Source of the DNA: Nonomuraea sp. NEAU-A123
GTDB lineage: Bacteria; Actinomycetota; Actinomycetes; Streptosporangiales; Streptosporangiaceae
Reading direction: 5' to 3'
NCBI RefSeq assembly: GCF_018603905.1
Contig: NZ_JAHFZZ010000021.1
Coordinates: forward strand, 124,001-188,000
DNA length: 64,000 nucleotides
Of the stretch, positions 1-8,291 are shown piece by piece. Under the pieces are notes generated by a model. That model was not told the DNA's origin and searched no databases. It worked only from the letters and a program-made list of their open reading frames with translations. Position numbers and translations under genes: made by a program. The number at the start of each line of letters is the position of its first letter. Position 1 is the stretch's first letter.

Positions 1-87
1 ACCGCGTACGGCGGGCAGCTCGCCCGCCGGCGTCTTGTAGACGACCGTGAGGCCGTCGATGCGCACTCCCGGCGCTTGGTCAGCCAC
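1..87 (-). CDS. Peptide ABC transporter ATP-binding protein, N-terminal fragment (DppD/OppD type)
   Basis: Only the first 29 codons are inside the window; the gene runs off the left edge. It starts with GTG at 87 and reads VADQAPGVRIDGLTVVY, the usual first beta strand of an ABC nucleotide-binding domain. The Walker motifs are outside the window. It begins 3 bases after the stop of the permease gene at 90-998, so it is the fourth gene of a peptide importer operon and should energise the two permeases. The family call rests on operon position plus this short N-terminus. Confidence 0.75.
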   Translation of the reverse strand, partial: MADQAPGVRIDGLTVVYKTPAGELPAVRG

Positions 88-89
88 TG

Positions 90-998
90 CTACTCCTCAC
101 GCAGCCGGGGGTTGAAGATCTCGTCCATGGCGTCGACCACGAGCACGATGCCCAGGGTGAGCAGCAGGATCGCCAGCAGGGGCGCCAGCAGGTACCCGAG
201 CGCATTCGTGGTGATCATGGCGCCTGCCTGGAACACCGCCAGGTTGAGCATCACACCCCAGTTGTCCGACTCATAGGGCAGGACACCGAGGAAGAACAGG
301 CCGACCTGCGCGTAGACGGCGCCGGTGACCGCGATGAGCATGTTCATCGCGATGTAGGGCGCCATGCTGGGCAGCAGTTCCTTGCTGATGATGTGCTTCG
401 TGGACAGGCCCAGGCCGCGTGCGGCCTCGATGAAGCCGCGTTCACGCAGGGAAAGGGTCTGCGCGCGTACGGCCCGCGCCACGCCGCCCCAGCCCAGCAG
501 GCCGAGAACCAGGCCCATCTGGATCGGGCTGCCGAACTTCCAGACGGTCGCCAGGACCAGCAGCAGGGGCAGGCCGGGGATGGTGAGCTTCATGTCGGTG
601 ATCCGCATGAGCACGGTGTCCCAACGGCCCCGCTTGAACCCGGAGAACAGGCCGAGCGAGGTACCGAAGACGACCGTGATGAGCGCGGTCACCGCGGCGC
701 TGAGCAGTACGTAGCGCGAGCCGGTGATGACCAGCGCGACGACGTCCCGGCCCTGAGGGTCGGTGCCGAACCAGTGAGCCCAGCTCGGCGGCTGGGTGAT
801 GGCGTTGGGATTGTCCGGCAAGTGGTCCGGGAAGAACATCGGCCCGAAGACGCCCATGAACGCGAAACCGACGATGATCACCACACCGGCCATCCGGCTG
901 GGCTTGCGCTTCATCACCCGCCAGACGCCGAGCCAGAAGTTACGGCGCATGGTCGCGGAGGTGGACATCCCCGTCTCGGGGATCAGCGTGTCGCTCAT
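90..998 (-). CDS. Peptide ABC transporter permease (DppC/OppC type)
   Basis: Inner-membrane permease of about 302 residues. After a 30-residue cytoplasmic N-terminus (MSDTLIPETG...) it has the first membrane segment (AGVVIIVGFAFMGVFGPMFF), then the short DppC hallmark HWFGTDPQGRDV, and later the EAA loop EAARGLGLSTKHIISKELLP that contacts the ATPase. The ATG at 998 overlaps the TGA of the upstream permease (ATGA), so it is translationally coupled; the reading frame stays open further upstream, but that part is antisense to normal coding use inside the partner gene. It pairs with the DppB-type permease as a heterodimer. The substrate is probably an oligopeptide or similar solute; it cannot be fixed from sequence. 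Confidence 0.92.
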   Translation of the reverse strand: MSDTLIPETGMSTSATMRRNFWLGVWRVMKRKPSRMAGVVIIVGFAFMGVFGPMFFPDHLPDNPNAITQPPSWAHWFGTDPQGRDVVALVITGSRYVLLSAAVTALITVVFGTSLGLFSGFKRGRWDTVLMRITDMKLTIPGLPLLLVLATVWKFGSPIQMGLVLGLLGWGGVARAVRAQTLSLRERGFIEAARGLGLSTKHIISKELLPSMAPYIAMNMLIAVTGAVYAQVGLFFLGVLPYESDNWGVMLNLAVFQAGAMITTNALGYLLAPLLAILLLTLGIVLVVDAMDEIFNPRLREE

Positions 999-2002
999 GT
1001 CGCGTCCTCTCCGCTCCGGACCCGCGGGTCGATCACCGTGTAGAACAGGTCGGCCACGATGTTCGCGACGATGATCGACGCGGTGATCAGCAGGAAGGCA
1101 CCGCCCATCAGCGCGTAGTCGCGATCGTTGACGCTGTCGATGAGCAGCAGCCCGAGCCCCGGATAGTTGAAGATCTTCTCGATGAACACGGCCCCACCGA
1201 GGAGCAGCCCCAGGGAGAGGGCGAGGATCGTGAAGAGCGGCAGGATCGCGTTGCGCGCGATGTAACGGAAGACGATCGAGCGCTTCATGCCCCGTAGCTC
1301 GGCGGCCAGGATGAAGTCGTCGCCCAGCACGGTGACCACGCTGGACTTCATCGCCAGGACCCAGCCGCCGTAGGCCGACAGCGCGTACGTGACGACCGGC
1401 AGCACGGCGTGCTCGACGAGCGAGCCGATGTAGCCGGCGTTGAAGCCCGGATCGAACAGGATGTCCACCGGTCCGTCCGCGGGCAGGATGGGGATCAGTG
1501 TCGCGAAGATCACTACGAGCAGCAGCGCGAGCACGTACTGCGGGATGCCGTGCAGCAACGAGCCGGAGATGGCCAGCGCGTCGCCGAGCTTGCCCGTGCG
1601 CTTGATCGCCGCGTACACGCCGAGAACGACCCCGACGAGGAAGCTGAGCAGCGTGCCGACCAGCACCGGTAGAACGGTCCACTTGGCCGCTTCGGTCAGC
1701 ACGTCGAGCACGGGAGTGCCCGGTCTGCTGACGGAGACGCCGAGGTCGAAGTGGAGCAGGCCGCCCATGAAGTCGGAGTACTGCTGCCAGAGCGTGCCCG
1801 TCGGCTGGAACCCGTACAGCACCTTGACGGCCTGCGCGGCCGCCTCGGGCGCCATGCCCCCCTCGATCAGCTTCTCGTAACGGGCCGCCATGGGGTCGCC
1901 CGGGATGTTGTTGATGATGAAGAAGCTGATCGTGGCGACAACAAGGATCATGACGAACCCGCGGGCCAGGTGGCCCGCGAGTCGCCGGATGATGATCATC
2001 AT
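995..2002 (-). CDS. Peptide ABC transporter permease (DppB/OppB type)
   Basis: Inner-membrane permease of about 335 residues starting MMIIIRRLAGHLARGFVMIL, the typical DppB opening with one N-terminal helix, followed by FIINNIPGDPMAARYEKL (the DppB GDP motif and large periplasmic loop). The EAA-type loop near the middle is AAELRGMKRSIVFRYIARNAILP. Two adjacent ATG codons at 2002 and 1999 are possible starts; an open frame further upstream overlaps the binding-protein gene and is unlikely to be used. It starts 4 bases after the binding-protein stop and ends overlapping the DppC-type gene by ATGA, consistent with one operon. Confidence 0.92.
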   Translation of the reverse strand: MMIIIRRLAGHLARGFVMILVVATISFFIINNIPGDPMAARYEKLIEGGMAPEAAAQAVKVLYGFQPTGTLWQQYSDFMGGLLHFDLGVSVSRPGTPVLDVLTEAAKWTVLPVLVGTLLSFLVGVVLGVYAAIKRTGKLGDALAISGSLLHGIPQYVLALLLVVIFATLIPILPADGPVDILFDPGFNAGYIGSLVEHAVLPVVTYALSAYGGWVLAMKSSVVTVLGDDFILAAELRGMKRSIVFRYIARNAILPLFTILALSLGLLLGGAVFIEKIFNYPGLGLLLIDSVNDRDYALMGGAFLLITASIIVANIVADLFYTVIDPRVRSGEDAT

Positions 2003-2006
2003 AAAT

Positions 2007-3830
2007 TTACTGCTTCGACTTGACCATGCCGAGCTGGATCCACACACCGGAAGCGAGCACGCCGGTACCGAGGCGCAGGATCTCGTCGTCGTGTGGCCAG
2101 CCGGTGAATCGGCTGTTGTTGACGAACTGGTTGTTGACGTAGTCCCAGAGCTGGATGACCGGCAGGTCCTGGTTGGCCGCCGTCGCGAGCTGCGCCATGA
2201 TCGGCTTGGCCTGGTCCTCGGTGGCCGAGTTCAGCTTGCCGGTCAGCTCGCCTGGGTTGATCTTGGCGCCGTCGACCTCGATCTGCTCGGGGTCGCCCAT
2301 CCAGTTGCCGTTCTTGCCCGCCGGGGAGTGCTCGATCTTGCCCGCGACGTTGGTCCAGCCGTTGGAGGCTCCGTAGAGGCGCTGGAAGATGTCATACGGC
2401 GCGGGGCCGAGCGCCATGAGCCAGAAGCCCACGTCGTACTTGCCCGCCGCCAGCTCCTCGAGGTAGAGCGGGTAGTCCGTGGTGGTCACGACCTCCGCGT
2501 CGACACCGGCCTTGATGAGCTGGCTCTTGATGTTCTCCTGCGCCGAGAGCCAGTCGGAGAAGCCCGCCGGCGCGTGCATGGACACCTTCCACGCCTTGCC
2601 GTCGGCCAGCAGCCACTTGCCGTCCTTCTTGGTCAGGCCGGCGTCCTTGAACTCCGCCTCGGCCTTGGCCACGTCCGGCTTGTACGGCTCGAGCTTCGGC
2701 AGCGTGTCGGGGATCCAGGCCTGCGCGGCCTTCTGGTGGATGCCGCTCGTGGTGATGGCCGGCGTGCCGCCCTCGGGTGAGGCGACCTTGGTGACCTGGT
2801 CGCGGTCGATGAGGTAGGCCAGGCCCCGGCGCACGTGCACGTTGTCGTACGGCTTCTTGGACTGGTTGAAGGCCATGCTCACGGCCACCGGCGAATAGCC
2901 CTTGATGACCTCACTGCCCGGGGCCGCCTTGATCCGGTTCATCACGTCCGTGGGAGCGGCGACGAACCCGGAGCTGTCGAGCTTGCCGGCGGTGAGGTAG
3001 TTCCAGATCTGCTCGTTGCCGGTGTAGTTGAGGAACTTCACCTGCGCCGGAGCCACGTTGGCGGCGTTGTAGAAGTTCTTGTTCTTGACCAGCAGCGCCT
3101 CGCCGGGGTTGACCCGCTCCAGCACGAACGGGCCCGCGGAGACGTCCTTGGGCGGCGCGAAGGTGAGCACCTTCTGGCCCAGGGTGGTGATCTCCGCGCG
3201 GGCCTTCTCGGCGTCCGCGCCCTCGCCACGGGCGGCCTTGAGCTTGTCCCAGAAGTCCGCCGGCAGGACGCCGCTCCAGACGTGGGCGGGCAGGACCGCC
3301 GTGTCGAGCACGCCGCGGGCGAACTTCGGACTGGGATTGGCCATGTCCTGGGTGATCTTCAGCGTCTGTGGGTCGACGACGGTGACCTCGGCGGCGGCGC
3401 CCGCCGCGCCGGGCGTGACCGAGAAGGCCGTGCTGCCCTGCGTGTAGGCGATGCCGATGGACATCTTGACGTCTTCGGCGGTGACCGGCTTGCCGTCCGA
3501 CCACTTGGCGTTGGGCTGAAGCTTCAACGTGATGGCGGAGTTGTCCGGGGCGATCTCCCAGCTCGCGGCGATGCCGGGGAGAGCCTGGTTGGGATCCGTC
3601 AAGTGGTTCTTGACCCACGCGATGCGCATCGCGTTGAAGCCCGAGAAGGAGTTGCCCTTCGGGTTGTACGGGTTCGCCGGCGCACTCGCATCGAGGCCCG
3701 GCCGGTTGACGTCGATTGTGGTGAAGAGCCCGCCACCACCGCCCGAGCTGGACTTGTTGGTGGAGCCACTGCTGCACGCTGTGGCAGTGGCCAGGCCCAG
3801 CAACGCTACTACCGCTGCTAGTCGCTTCAT
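2007..3830 (-). CDS. Peptide ABC transporter substrate-binding lipoprotein (SBP_bac_5)
   Basis: A 607-residue extracytoplasmic solute-binding protein of family 5. The N-terminus is a lipoprotein signal: MKRLAAVVALLGLATATAC followed by a Ser/Gly-rich linker (SSGSTNKSSSGGGGG), with the lipidated cysteine near residue 19. The mature part carries family features such as ...LKPNAKWSDGKPVTAEDVK (here LQPNAKWSDGKPVTAEDV) around residue 110 and the VRRGLAYLIDRDQV block near 335. It is the first gene of the importer operon and has its own well-formed promoter upstream (3888-3916). A good Shine-Dalgarno (GGAG) lies about 8 bases before the ATG at 3830. Ligand class (peptide, opine, nickel or other) is not resolved by sequence. 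Confidence 0.93.
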   Translation of the reverse strand: MKRLAAVVALLGLATATACSSGSTNKSSSGGGGGLFTTIDVNRPGLDASAPANPYNPKGNSFSGFNAMRIAWVKNHLTDPNQALPGIAASWEIAPDNSAITLKLQPNAKWSDGKPVTAEDVKMSIGIAYTQGSTAFSVTPGAAGAAAEVTVVDPQTLKITQDMANPSPKFARGVLDTAVLPAHVWSGVLPADFWDKLKAARGEGADAEKARAEITTLGQKVLTFAPPKDVSAGPFVLERVNPGEALLVKNKNFYNAANVAPAQVKFLNYTGNEQIWNYLTAGKLDSSGFVAAPTDVMNRIKAAPGSEVIKGYSPVAVSMAFNQSKKPYDNVHVRRGLAYLIDRDQVTKVASPEGGTPAITTSGIHQKAAQAWIPDTLPKLEPYKPDVAKAEAEFKDAGLTKKDGKWLLADGKAWKVSMHAPAGFSDWLSAQENIKSQLIKAGVDAEVVTTTDYPLYLEELAAGKYDVGFWLMALGPAPYDIFQRLYGASNGWTNVAGKIEHSPAGKNGNWMGDPEQIEVDGAKINPGELTGKLNSATEDQAKPIMAQLATAANQDLPVIQLWDYVNNQFVNNSRFTGWPHDDEILRLGTGVLASGVWIQLGMVKSKQ

Positions 3831-3887
3831 GTACCGCTCCGGGGGTGAATGTTCGGACCTGTTGAGGATCGCGGGGGATTAGCCCGG

Positions 3888-3916
3888 ACCTTACGGTCGC
3901 GAACAGGTCACGTCAA
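3888..3916 (-). promoter_or_regulatory. Housekeeping-type promoter of the peptide importer operon
   Basis: On the minus strand a -35 TTGACG (3916-3911) and a -10 TAAGGT (3893-3888) are separated by exactly 17 bases, a close match to the actinobacterial vegetative sigma consensus. It points at the binding-protein gene starting at 3830, leaving a leader of roughly 50 bases. Confidence 0.7.
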
Positions 3917-3983
3917 TAATCTCCAGATGTTGTGAGTGTAATGTAATTTTTCTTCATGGGCTCCTCGATGTAGCTCGGCGCCA

Positions 3984-4946
3984 TCAGCCCAGCATAAGCA
4001 CCGCAGCCCCGTTGACCTGCCCGTCTGCCAGATCGCGGAGTGCTTCGTCGGCCCTGTCGAAGGGGTAGGGCGCCGTCGTCACGTGTGGCGGGTGCCCGAG
4101 TGCGAGGTCGAGATAGGTCCGTCCGTCGGCCCGGGTGTTGGCGGTCACGCTCCGTAGTGTCCGCTCCTGGAAGAGGTGGCGCTCGTAGTCCAGCGAGGGG
4201 ATGTCGGTGAGGTGGATCCCGGCCACGGCCAGCGTGCCGCCCCGGTCGAGTGCCTCCAGCGCGGTGGGCACCAGATCACCTACGGGCGCGAACAGGATCG
4301 CCGCGTCCAGCGGCTCGGGCGGCCTGTCTCCGGCGGATGCCGCGCCCAGTCGCAGGGCCAGCTCCCTGGCGGCGGCGGACCTGGTCACCACGTGCACGAC
4401 GGCCCCACGGGCGATCGCCGCCTGGGCGGTCAGGTGGGCGGAGGCTCCGAACCCGTAGACCCCGAGCCGCCCGCCCTCCGGCAGCTCGGCTCGGAGCAGC
4501 GCCCGATAGCCCACGATCCCCGCGCACAGCAGGGGTGCCAGCGTCTCGGCGGGCGAGCCTTCGGGCAGGGGATAGACGTAGGCGGCGGGCACCGTCAGAT
4601 ACTCAGCGTAACCGCCGTCGGCGTCCCACCCGGTGTAGGCGGAGGAAGGGCAAAGATTCTCCCTCCCGCTCAGGCAGTACCGGCAGGCCCCGCAGGTCCA
4701 CCGGAGCCAGGCGACCCCGACCCGCCCGCCGACGTCCCCGTCGCCGCTGACCACGCGCCCGACGACCTGATGGCCGGGCGAGATCCGCGGGTGCCGGGGC
4801 GCCAGGTCCCCTTCGATCAGGTGCAGGTCGGTCCGGCACACCCCACAGGCCTCGACCTGGACCAGCACCTCACCCATCCCCGGCTCGGGTACGGGCTTGT
4901 CCACCATGACCAACAGCCGGGCCGGGTCCGGAATCCACGCCTTCAT
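3984..4946 (-). CDS. Zinc-dependent alcohol dehydrogenase (AdhP/AdhA-like)
   Basis: A 320-residue medium-chain dehydrogenase. Catalytic zinc ligands are visible as C37 in ACGVCRTDLH and H59 in SPGHQVVG; the residue after H59 is Gln where many family members have Glu. Structural zinc is bound by four cysteines, C85, C88, C91 and C99 (TCGACRYCLSGRENLC). The Rossmann motif is degenerate (GVYGFGASAHL). A short-chain alcohol or aldehyde is the likely substrate with NAD(P). It starts at ATG 4946 with GAGGAGG just upstream and stands alone, same strand as but well separated from both neighbours. At 320 residues it is slightly shorter than the usual 340-350. Confidence 0.88.
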   Translation of the reverse strand: MKAWIPDPARLLVMVDKPVPEPGMGEVLVQVEACGVCRTDLHLIEGDLAPRHPRISPGHQVVGRVVSGDGDVGGRVGVAWLRWTCGACRYCLSGRENLCPSSAYTGWDADGGYAEYLTVPAAYVYPLPEGSPAETLAPLLCAGIVGYRALLRAELPEGGRLGVYGFGASAHLTAQAAIARGAVVHVVTRSAAARELALRLGAASAGDRPPEPLDAAILFAPVGDLVPTALEALDRGGTLAVAGIHLTDIPSLDYERHLFQERTLRSVTANTRADGRTYLDLALGHPPHVTTAPYPFDRADEALRDLADGQVNGAAVLMLG

Positions 4947-5086
4947 CGAGTCCTCCTCAGACGGTCGACTACGCGCACGTCACGGTGCCTAGCTAATCCC
5001 ACCTGAGGAGCGTTCCCCTGGACAGGGCCCGGCACCGGTCGGCGGGTGGGGCCGGCCCATGCTGGCCGTAAAGGAATCGGGCCGTT

Positions 5087-6277
5087 TCAGGACGCCAGCC
5101 GGGACAGTGCGAGGGAGGCGTACAGGGCGGCGCCGTCCGGCAGGACGGAGTCGTCGAACTGCGCCTCGGGGGAGTGGTTGTACGGCGCGACGGCCGGATC
5201 GCGGTCGGCCGGGCAGGCGCCCAGGAAGACGAACGCCCCCGGGACGTTCTCCAGCACGTACGAGAAGTCCTCCGACCCCATCACCGGCTGCGGCGTGACG
5301 AAGAACCGCCCCGGGCCGAACAGCTCCTCCGCTGTCTTGGAGACGAACTCCGCCTCGGCCGGATTGTTCACCGTGACCGGGTACCCCATCCCGAACGACG
5401 CCTCGACCGACAGCCCGTGCGCGGCCGCGACGCCCTCGACCACCTCCACCAGCCGCCGTTTGGCCAGCGTCCGGTTGGCCGCCGAGAACGTGCGCAGCGT
5501 CGCCTCGAAGTGCGCCTCGTCCGGGATCACGTTGTCGACCGTGCCCCCGTGGAAGGACCCGACGGTGACCACCACCGGGTCGAACACGTCGAACGTCCTG
5601 GTCACCATCGTCTGCAGCGACCCCACCATCTCGCAGCCCGCCTGGATCGGGTCGAGCGCGCGGTGCGGGCTGGAGCCGTGGCCGCCGCGCCCCTTCACCG
5701 TCACCTTGAACACGTCGGCCGCGGCCATGAGCGGCCCGGGCCGGGAGGCGAACAGCCCCGGGGGCAGCATCGACGAGACGACGTGCATGCCGTACGCCGC
5801 CACGGGTCGCGCGCCCGCCGCGTCGAGCACGCCCTCCTCGATCATGTGCTTGGCGCCGTCGTGGCCCTCCTCGCCCGGCTGGAACATGAAGATGACGTCC
5901 CCGGCCAGCTCCTCGCGCCGCGCGCTGAGCAGGTGCGCGGCGCCCGCGAGCATGGCGGTGTGCAGGTCGTGGCCGCACGCGTGCATCTGCCCGTCGATCT
6001 GCGAGCGGTAGGGCAGGTCGTTGCGCTCGGCGACCGGCAGCCCGTCCATGTCACCGCGCAGGAGTACGGCGGGGCCCGGCCGGCCGCCCCTGAGCACGGC
6101 GGTGACCGAGCTGAGCGCCTTGCCGGTGTTGATCTCCAGGGGCAGCCCGTCGAGCGCCGTGAGGACTTTCTCCTGGGTACGCGGCAGCGTGAGGCCGATC
6201 TCCGGAGTGGTGTGCAGCGAGTGGCGCAGCCGGACGAGATCGTCCCGCATGTCCCGCGCGGATTCAGTGAACGACAT
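5087..6277 (-). CDS. M20 family amidohydrolase / metallopeptidase
   Basis: About 396 residues. Family M20D motifs are present in order: GDMDGLPVAE, MHACGHDLHTAML (metal-binding Cys/His), FQPGEEGHDGAKHM (catalytic Glu pair), the dimerisation-domain GRGGHGSSPHRALDPI and the C-terminal GSEDFSYV. Such enzymes cleave N-acyl amino acids or hippurate-like amides in the cytoplasm. I chose ATG 6277 (MSFTESARDM) because the ATG at 6286 has no room for a ribosome site. The start codon is embedded in a strong palindrome (6276-6293). It is divergent from the HAD phosphatase gene at 6331 with only about 50 bases between them. Confidence 0.9.
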   Translation of the reverse strand: MSFTESARDMRDDLVRLRHSLHTTPEIGLTLPRTQEKVLTALDGLPLEINTGKALSSVTAVLRGGRPGPAVLLRGDMDGLPVAERNDLPYRSQIDGQMHACGHDLHTAMLAGAAHLLSARREELAGDVIFMFQPGEEGHDGAKHMIEEGVLDAAGARPVAAYGMHVVSSMLPPGLFASRPGPLMAAADVFKVTVKGRGGHGSSPHRALDPIQAGCEMVGSLQTMVTRTFDVFDPVVVTVGSFHGGTVDNVIPDEAHFEATLRTFSAANRTLAKRRLVEVVEGVAAAHGLSVEASFGMGYPVTVNNPAEAEFVSKTAEELFGPGRFFVTPQPVMGSEDFSYVLENVPGAFVFLGACPADRDPAVAPYNHSPEAQFDDSVLPDGAALYASLALSRLAS

Positions 6278-6293
6278 GAAGAACATTCTTCAT
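6276..6293. promoter_or_regulatory. Palindromic operator-like site at the start of the M20 gene
   Basis: Perfect 8-base inverted repeat ATGAAGAA / TTCTTCAT separated by two bases. It overlaps the M20 start codon and lies about 40 bases before the divergent HAD gene, a position where a dimeric repressor would control one or both genes. No regulator gene is adjacent, so the factor is unknown. Confidence 0.4.
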
Positions 6294-6330
6294 ATGCTGG
6301 TTGGGAAGTCGATAAGGGACACTCTGTACG

Positions 6331-7119
6331 ATGGGCCGGGTGACTCAGCGTAAGCGGATCGATTCCTGGCTTTCCGACATGGACGGCGTGCTCGTGCACG
6401 AGGGCAGGCCGGTCCCGGGCGCCGACGTGTTCATCAAAAAGCTCAGTGAGTCCGGCAAGAAATTCCGGGTACTGACCAACAACTCCATCTACACCCAGCG
6501 CGACCTCTCGGTACGCCTGGCCGCCGCCGGCCTGGAGGTGCCCGCCGAGTCGATCTGGACCTCGGCGCTGGCCACCGCCCAGTTCCTCCACGACCAGCGG
6601 CCGGGCGGCTCCGCCTACGTGATCGGCGAGGCCGGGCTGACCACCGCGCTGCACGAGGTCGGCTACGTGCTGACCGACCTCGACCCCGACTACGTGGTGC
6701 TCGGCGAGACCCGCACCTACAGTTTCACGCAGATCACCCGGGCCATCCGCCTCATCGAGGGCGGCGCCCGCTTCATCGCCACGAACCCCGACCCGGTCGG
6801 CCCGTCCACCGAGGGCTCGCTGCCCGCCTGCGGCGCGGTCGCCGCGATGATCACCAAGGCCACCTCCGTCGACCCCTACTTCGTCGGCAAGCCCAACCCG
6901 CGGATGATGCGCAGCGCGCTCAACGAGATCGAGGCCCACAGCGAGACCACCGCGATGATCGGCGACCGGATGGACACCGACATCGTGTGCGGGATGGAGG
7001 CCGGGCTCCACACCATCCTGGTGCTCACCGGCGTCACCCAGCGCGATCAGATCGACCGCTTCCCCTACCGGCCGTCGCTGGTCGTGGAGTCGGTGGCGGA
7101 TCTCATAGAGCTGATCTGA
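6331..7119 (+). CDS. HAD-IIA family sugar/nucleotide phosphatase (NagD-like)
   Basis: A 262-residue cytosolic haloacid dehalogenase hydrolase. Motif I is SDMDGVL with nucleophile D16 and acid D18, motif II LTNNS near 58, the cap contains the class IIA pattern, motif III is the Lys in FVGKPNP, and motif IV is GDRMDTDI. NagD-type enzymes dephosphorylate nucleoside monophosphates or small phospho-sugars; the exact substrate is unknown. AAGGGA lies about 11 bases upstream of ATG 6331; GTG at 6340 is an alternative. It is divergent from the M20 gene. Confidence 0.9.
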   Translation: MGRVTQRKRIDSWLSDMDGVLVHEGRPVPGADVFIKKLSESGKKFRVLTNNSIYTQRDLSVRLAAAGLEVPAESIWTSALATAQFLHDQRPGGSAYVIGEAGLTTALHEVGYVLTDLDPDYVVLGETRTYSFTQITRAIRLIEGGARFIATNPDPVGPSTEGSLPACGAVAAMITKATSVDPYFVGKPNPRMMRSALNEIEAHSETTAMIGDRMDTDIVCGMEAGLHTILVLTGVTQRDQIDRFPYRPSLVVESVADLIELI

Positions 7120-7161
7120 ACCTGACGCCGGTTGACAGGTATGCCTGGGAAGGTGGTCCGC

Positions 7162-7785
7162 ATGACGCGCATCTACCTGGAGGTCGGCCCGAAGAAGGTT
7201 TTCGCCTGTTCGCTGGAGTGGCCCGGCTGGTGCCGCGTGGCCAAGGGCGAGGAGGCGGCCATCGACCTGCTCATGGAGTACGCGCCGCGCTACCGGGTGA
7301 TCGCCGAGCGGGCCGGGCTCCGGTTCGAGCCGGGTGATCCTGTGGTGGTCGCCCGCGAGCCGGGCAGCGACATGACCGACTTCGGCGCGCCGTTCGCGAT
7401 CCCCGAGCTGGACCAGGCGCCGATCGACGCTGAGACCGCGGGCCGCTGGGTGGCGCTGCTGCGCGCCGCCTGGGAGCTGTTCGACGAGGTCGCCGCCGAG
7501 TCGCCGGAGGACCTGCGCAAGGGGCCGCGAGGCGGCGGGCGCGACCTGTCGAAGGTCATGGCGCACGTCGCGGACGCCGAGCGCGCCTACGCCAGGAAGG
7601 TGGACGTACGGCACAAGCCGTACAAGAGCCAGGGGGACCGCGACGCGATGCGCGAGGAGCTCGCCGAGGTGCTGTCACGCCCCTGGCAGCCGCCGCAGAC
7701 CACCGGCTGGCCGCCCGCCTACGCCGTGCGGCGCACGGCCTGGCACGTCATCGACCATCTGTGGGAGATCGAGGATCGCCGATGA
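7162..7785 (+). CDS. DinB-like four-helix protein
   Basis: About 207 residues. The first 85 residues (MTRIYLEVGPKKVFACSLEWPGWCR...) form a short alpha/beta region typical of actinobacterial proteins with this architecture; the C-terminal half looks like a DinB helical bundle with histidines at VMAHVADAE and AWHVIDHLWE that could bind a metal. I chose ATG 7162 because AAGGTGG sits 6 bases upstream; an ATG at 7132 lacks such a site. Its 3' end overlaps the convergent NUDIX gene by 38 bases. Biochemical role is unknown; DinB-fold proteins include thiol-dependent transferases. Confidence 0.65.
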   Translation: MTRIYLEVGPKKVFACSLEWPGWCRVAKGEEAAIDLLMEYAPRYRVIAERAGLRFEPGDPVVVAREPGSDMTDFGAPFAIPELDQAPIDAETAGRWVALLRAAWELFDEVAAESPEDLRKGPRGGGRDLSKVMAHVADAERAYARKVDVRHKPYKSQGDRDAMREELAEVLSRPWQPPQTTGWPPAYAVRRTAWHVIDHLWEIEDRR

Positions 7786-8215
7786 GGCGCGGCAGCGCGC
7801 TGATGTTGCGCGACAGGTAGGCGGCCACGGCCTCGGGGACGACGTGCCGGGAGGTGATCTCCGTCTCCCGCAGCGGTAACCGCACGACCTCGTACACGCC
7901 GCGCGAGGGGTCCTCGAGCTCGGGCCCGTGACGCAGGGCCGGATCCATGGCGACCAGGCGGCAGCCGTACACGTGCTGGGTCTTGATCCCGCCCTGCCAC
8001 GGATAGGTGACCGTGGTCAGCGGCGTCACGCTCGAGACGGTCGCGCCCAGCTCCTCCAGCAGCTCCCTGTGCAGCGTGTGCTCCAGGGTCGCGTCCTGCG
8101 GCTCGACGTGGCCGCCGGGCACCGACCAGTAGACCTGGCGGCCCGGCACCGTCCGGCGGAAGATCATCAGTTGCTCGTCGTGATCGAGTAGGACGCCCCG
8201 GACACTTGGTCGCAT
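7748..8215 (-). CDS. NUDIX hydrolase
   Basis: A 155-residue cytosolic hydrolase of nucleoside diphosphate-linked compounds. The NUDIX box reads GGHVEPQDATLEHTLHRELLEELGA split over residues 34-58; the core REhhEEhG element is intact (RELLEELG), while the first Glu of the box is replaced by Asp and the loop is one residue longer than the GX5EX7REUXEEXGU consensus, as seen in some actinobacterial members. It starts at ATG 8215 with GGTGG upstream. It overlaps the DinB-like gene tail to tail and is divergent from the desaturase gene, sharing the intergenic palindrome region. Substrate unknown. Confidence 0.88.
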   Translation of the reverse strand: MRPSVRGVLLDHDEQLMIFRRTVPGRQVYWSVPGGHVEPQDATLEHTLHRELLEELGATVSSVTPLTTVTYPWQGGIKTQHVYGCRLVAMDPALRHGPELEDPSRGVYEVVRLPLRETEITSRHVVPEAVAAYLSRNISALPRLIGDPRSPTDGR

Positions 8216-8259
8216 AAGGCCACCCTATTTGGCCGCCACGACCTTCGGGTAGCCTAACT

Positions 8260-8273
8260 TACGGTACCGTAAC
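8260..8273. promoter_or_regulatory. 14-bp perfect palindrome upstream of the acyl-ACP desaturase
   Basis: TTACGGTACCGTAA is a perfect palindrome about 20 bases before the desaturase start and directly downstream of TAGCCT, a plausible -10 box (8251-8256). The placement suits a TetR-type fatty-acid repressor blocking transcription of the desaturase. The regulator is not in this neighbourhood. Confidence 0.5.
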
Positions 8274-8291
8274 TACAGGGAGACGATCTTG

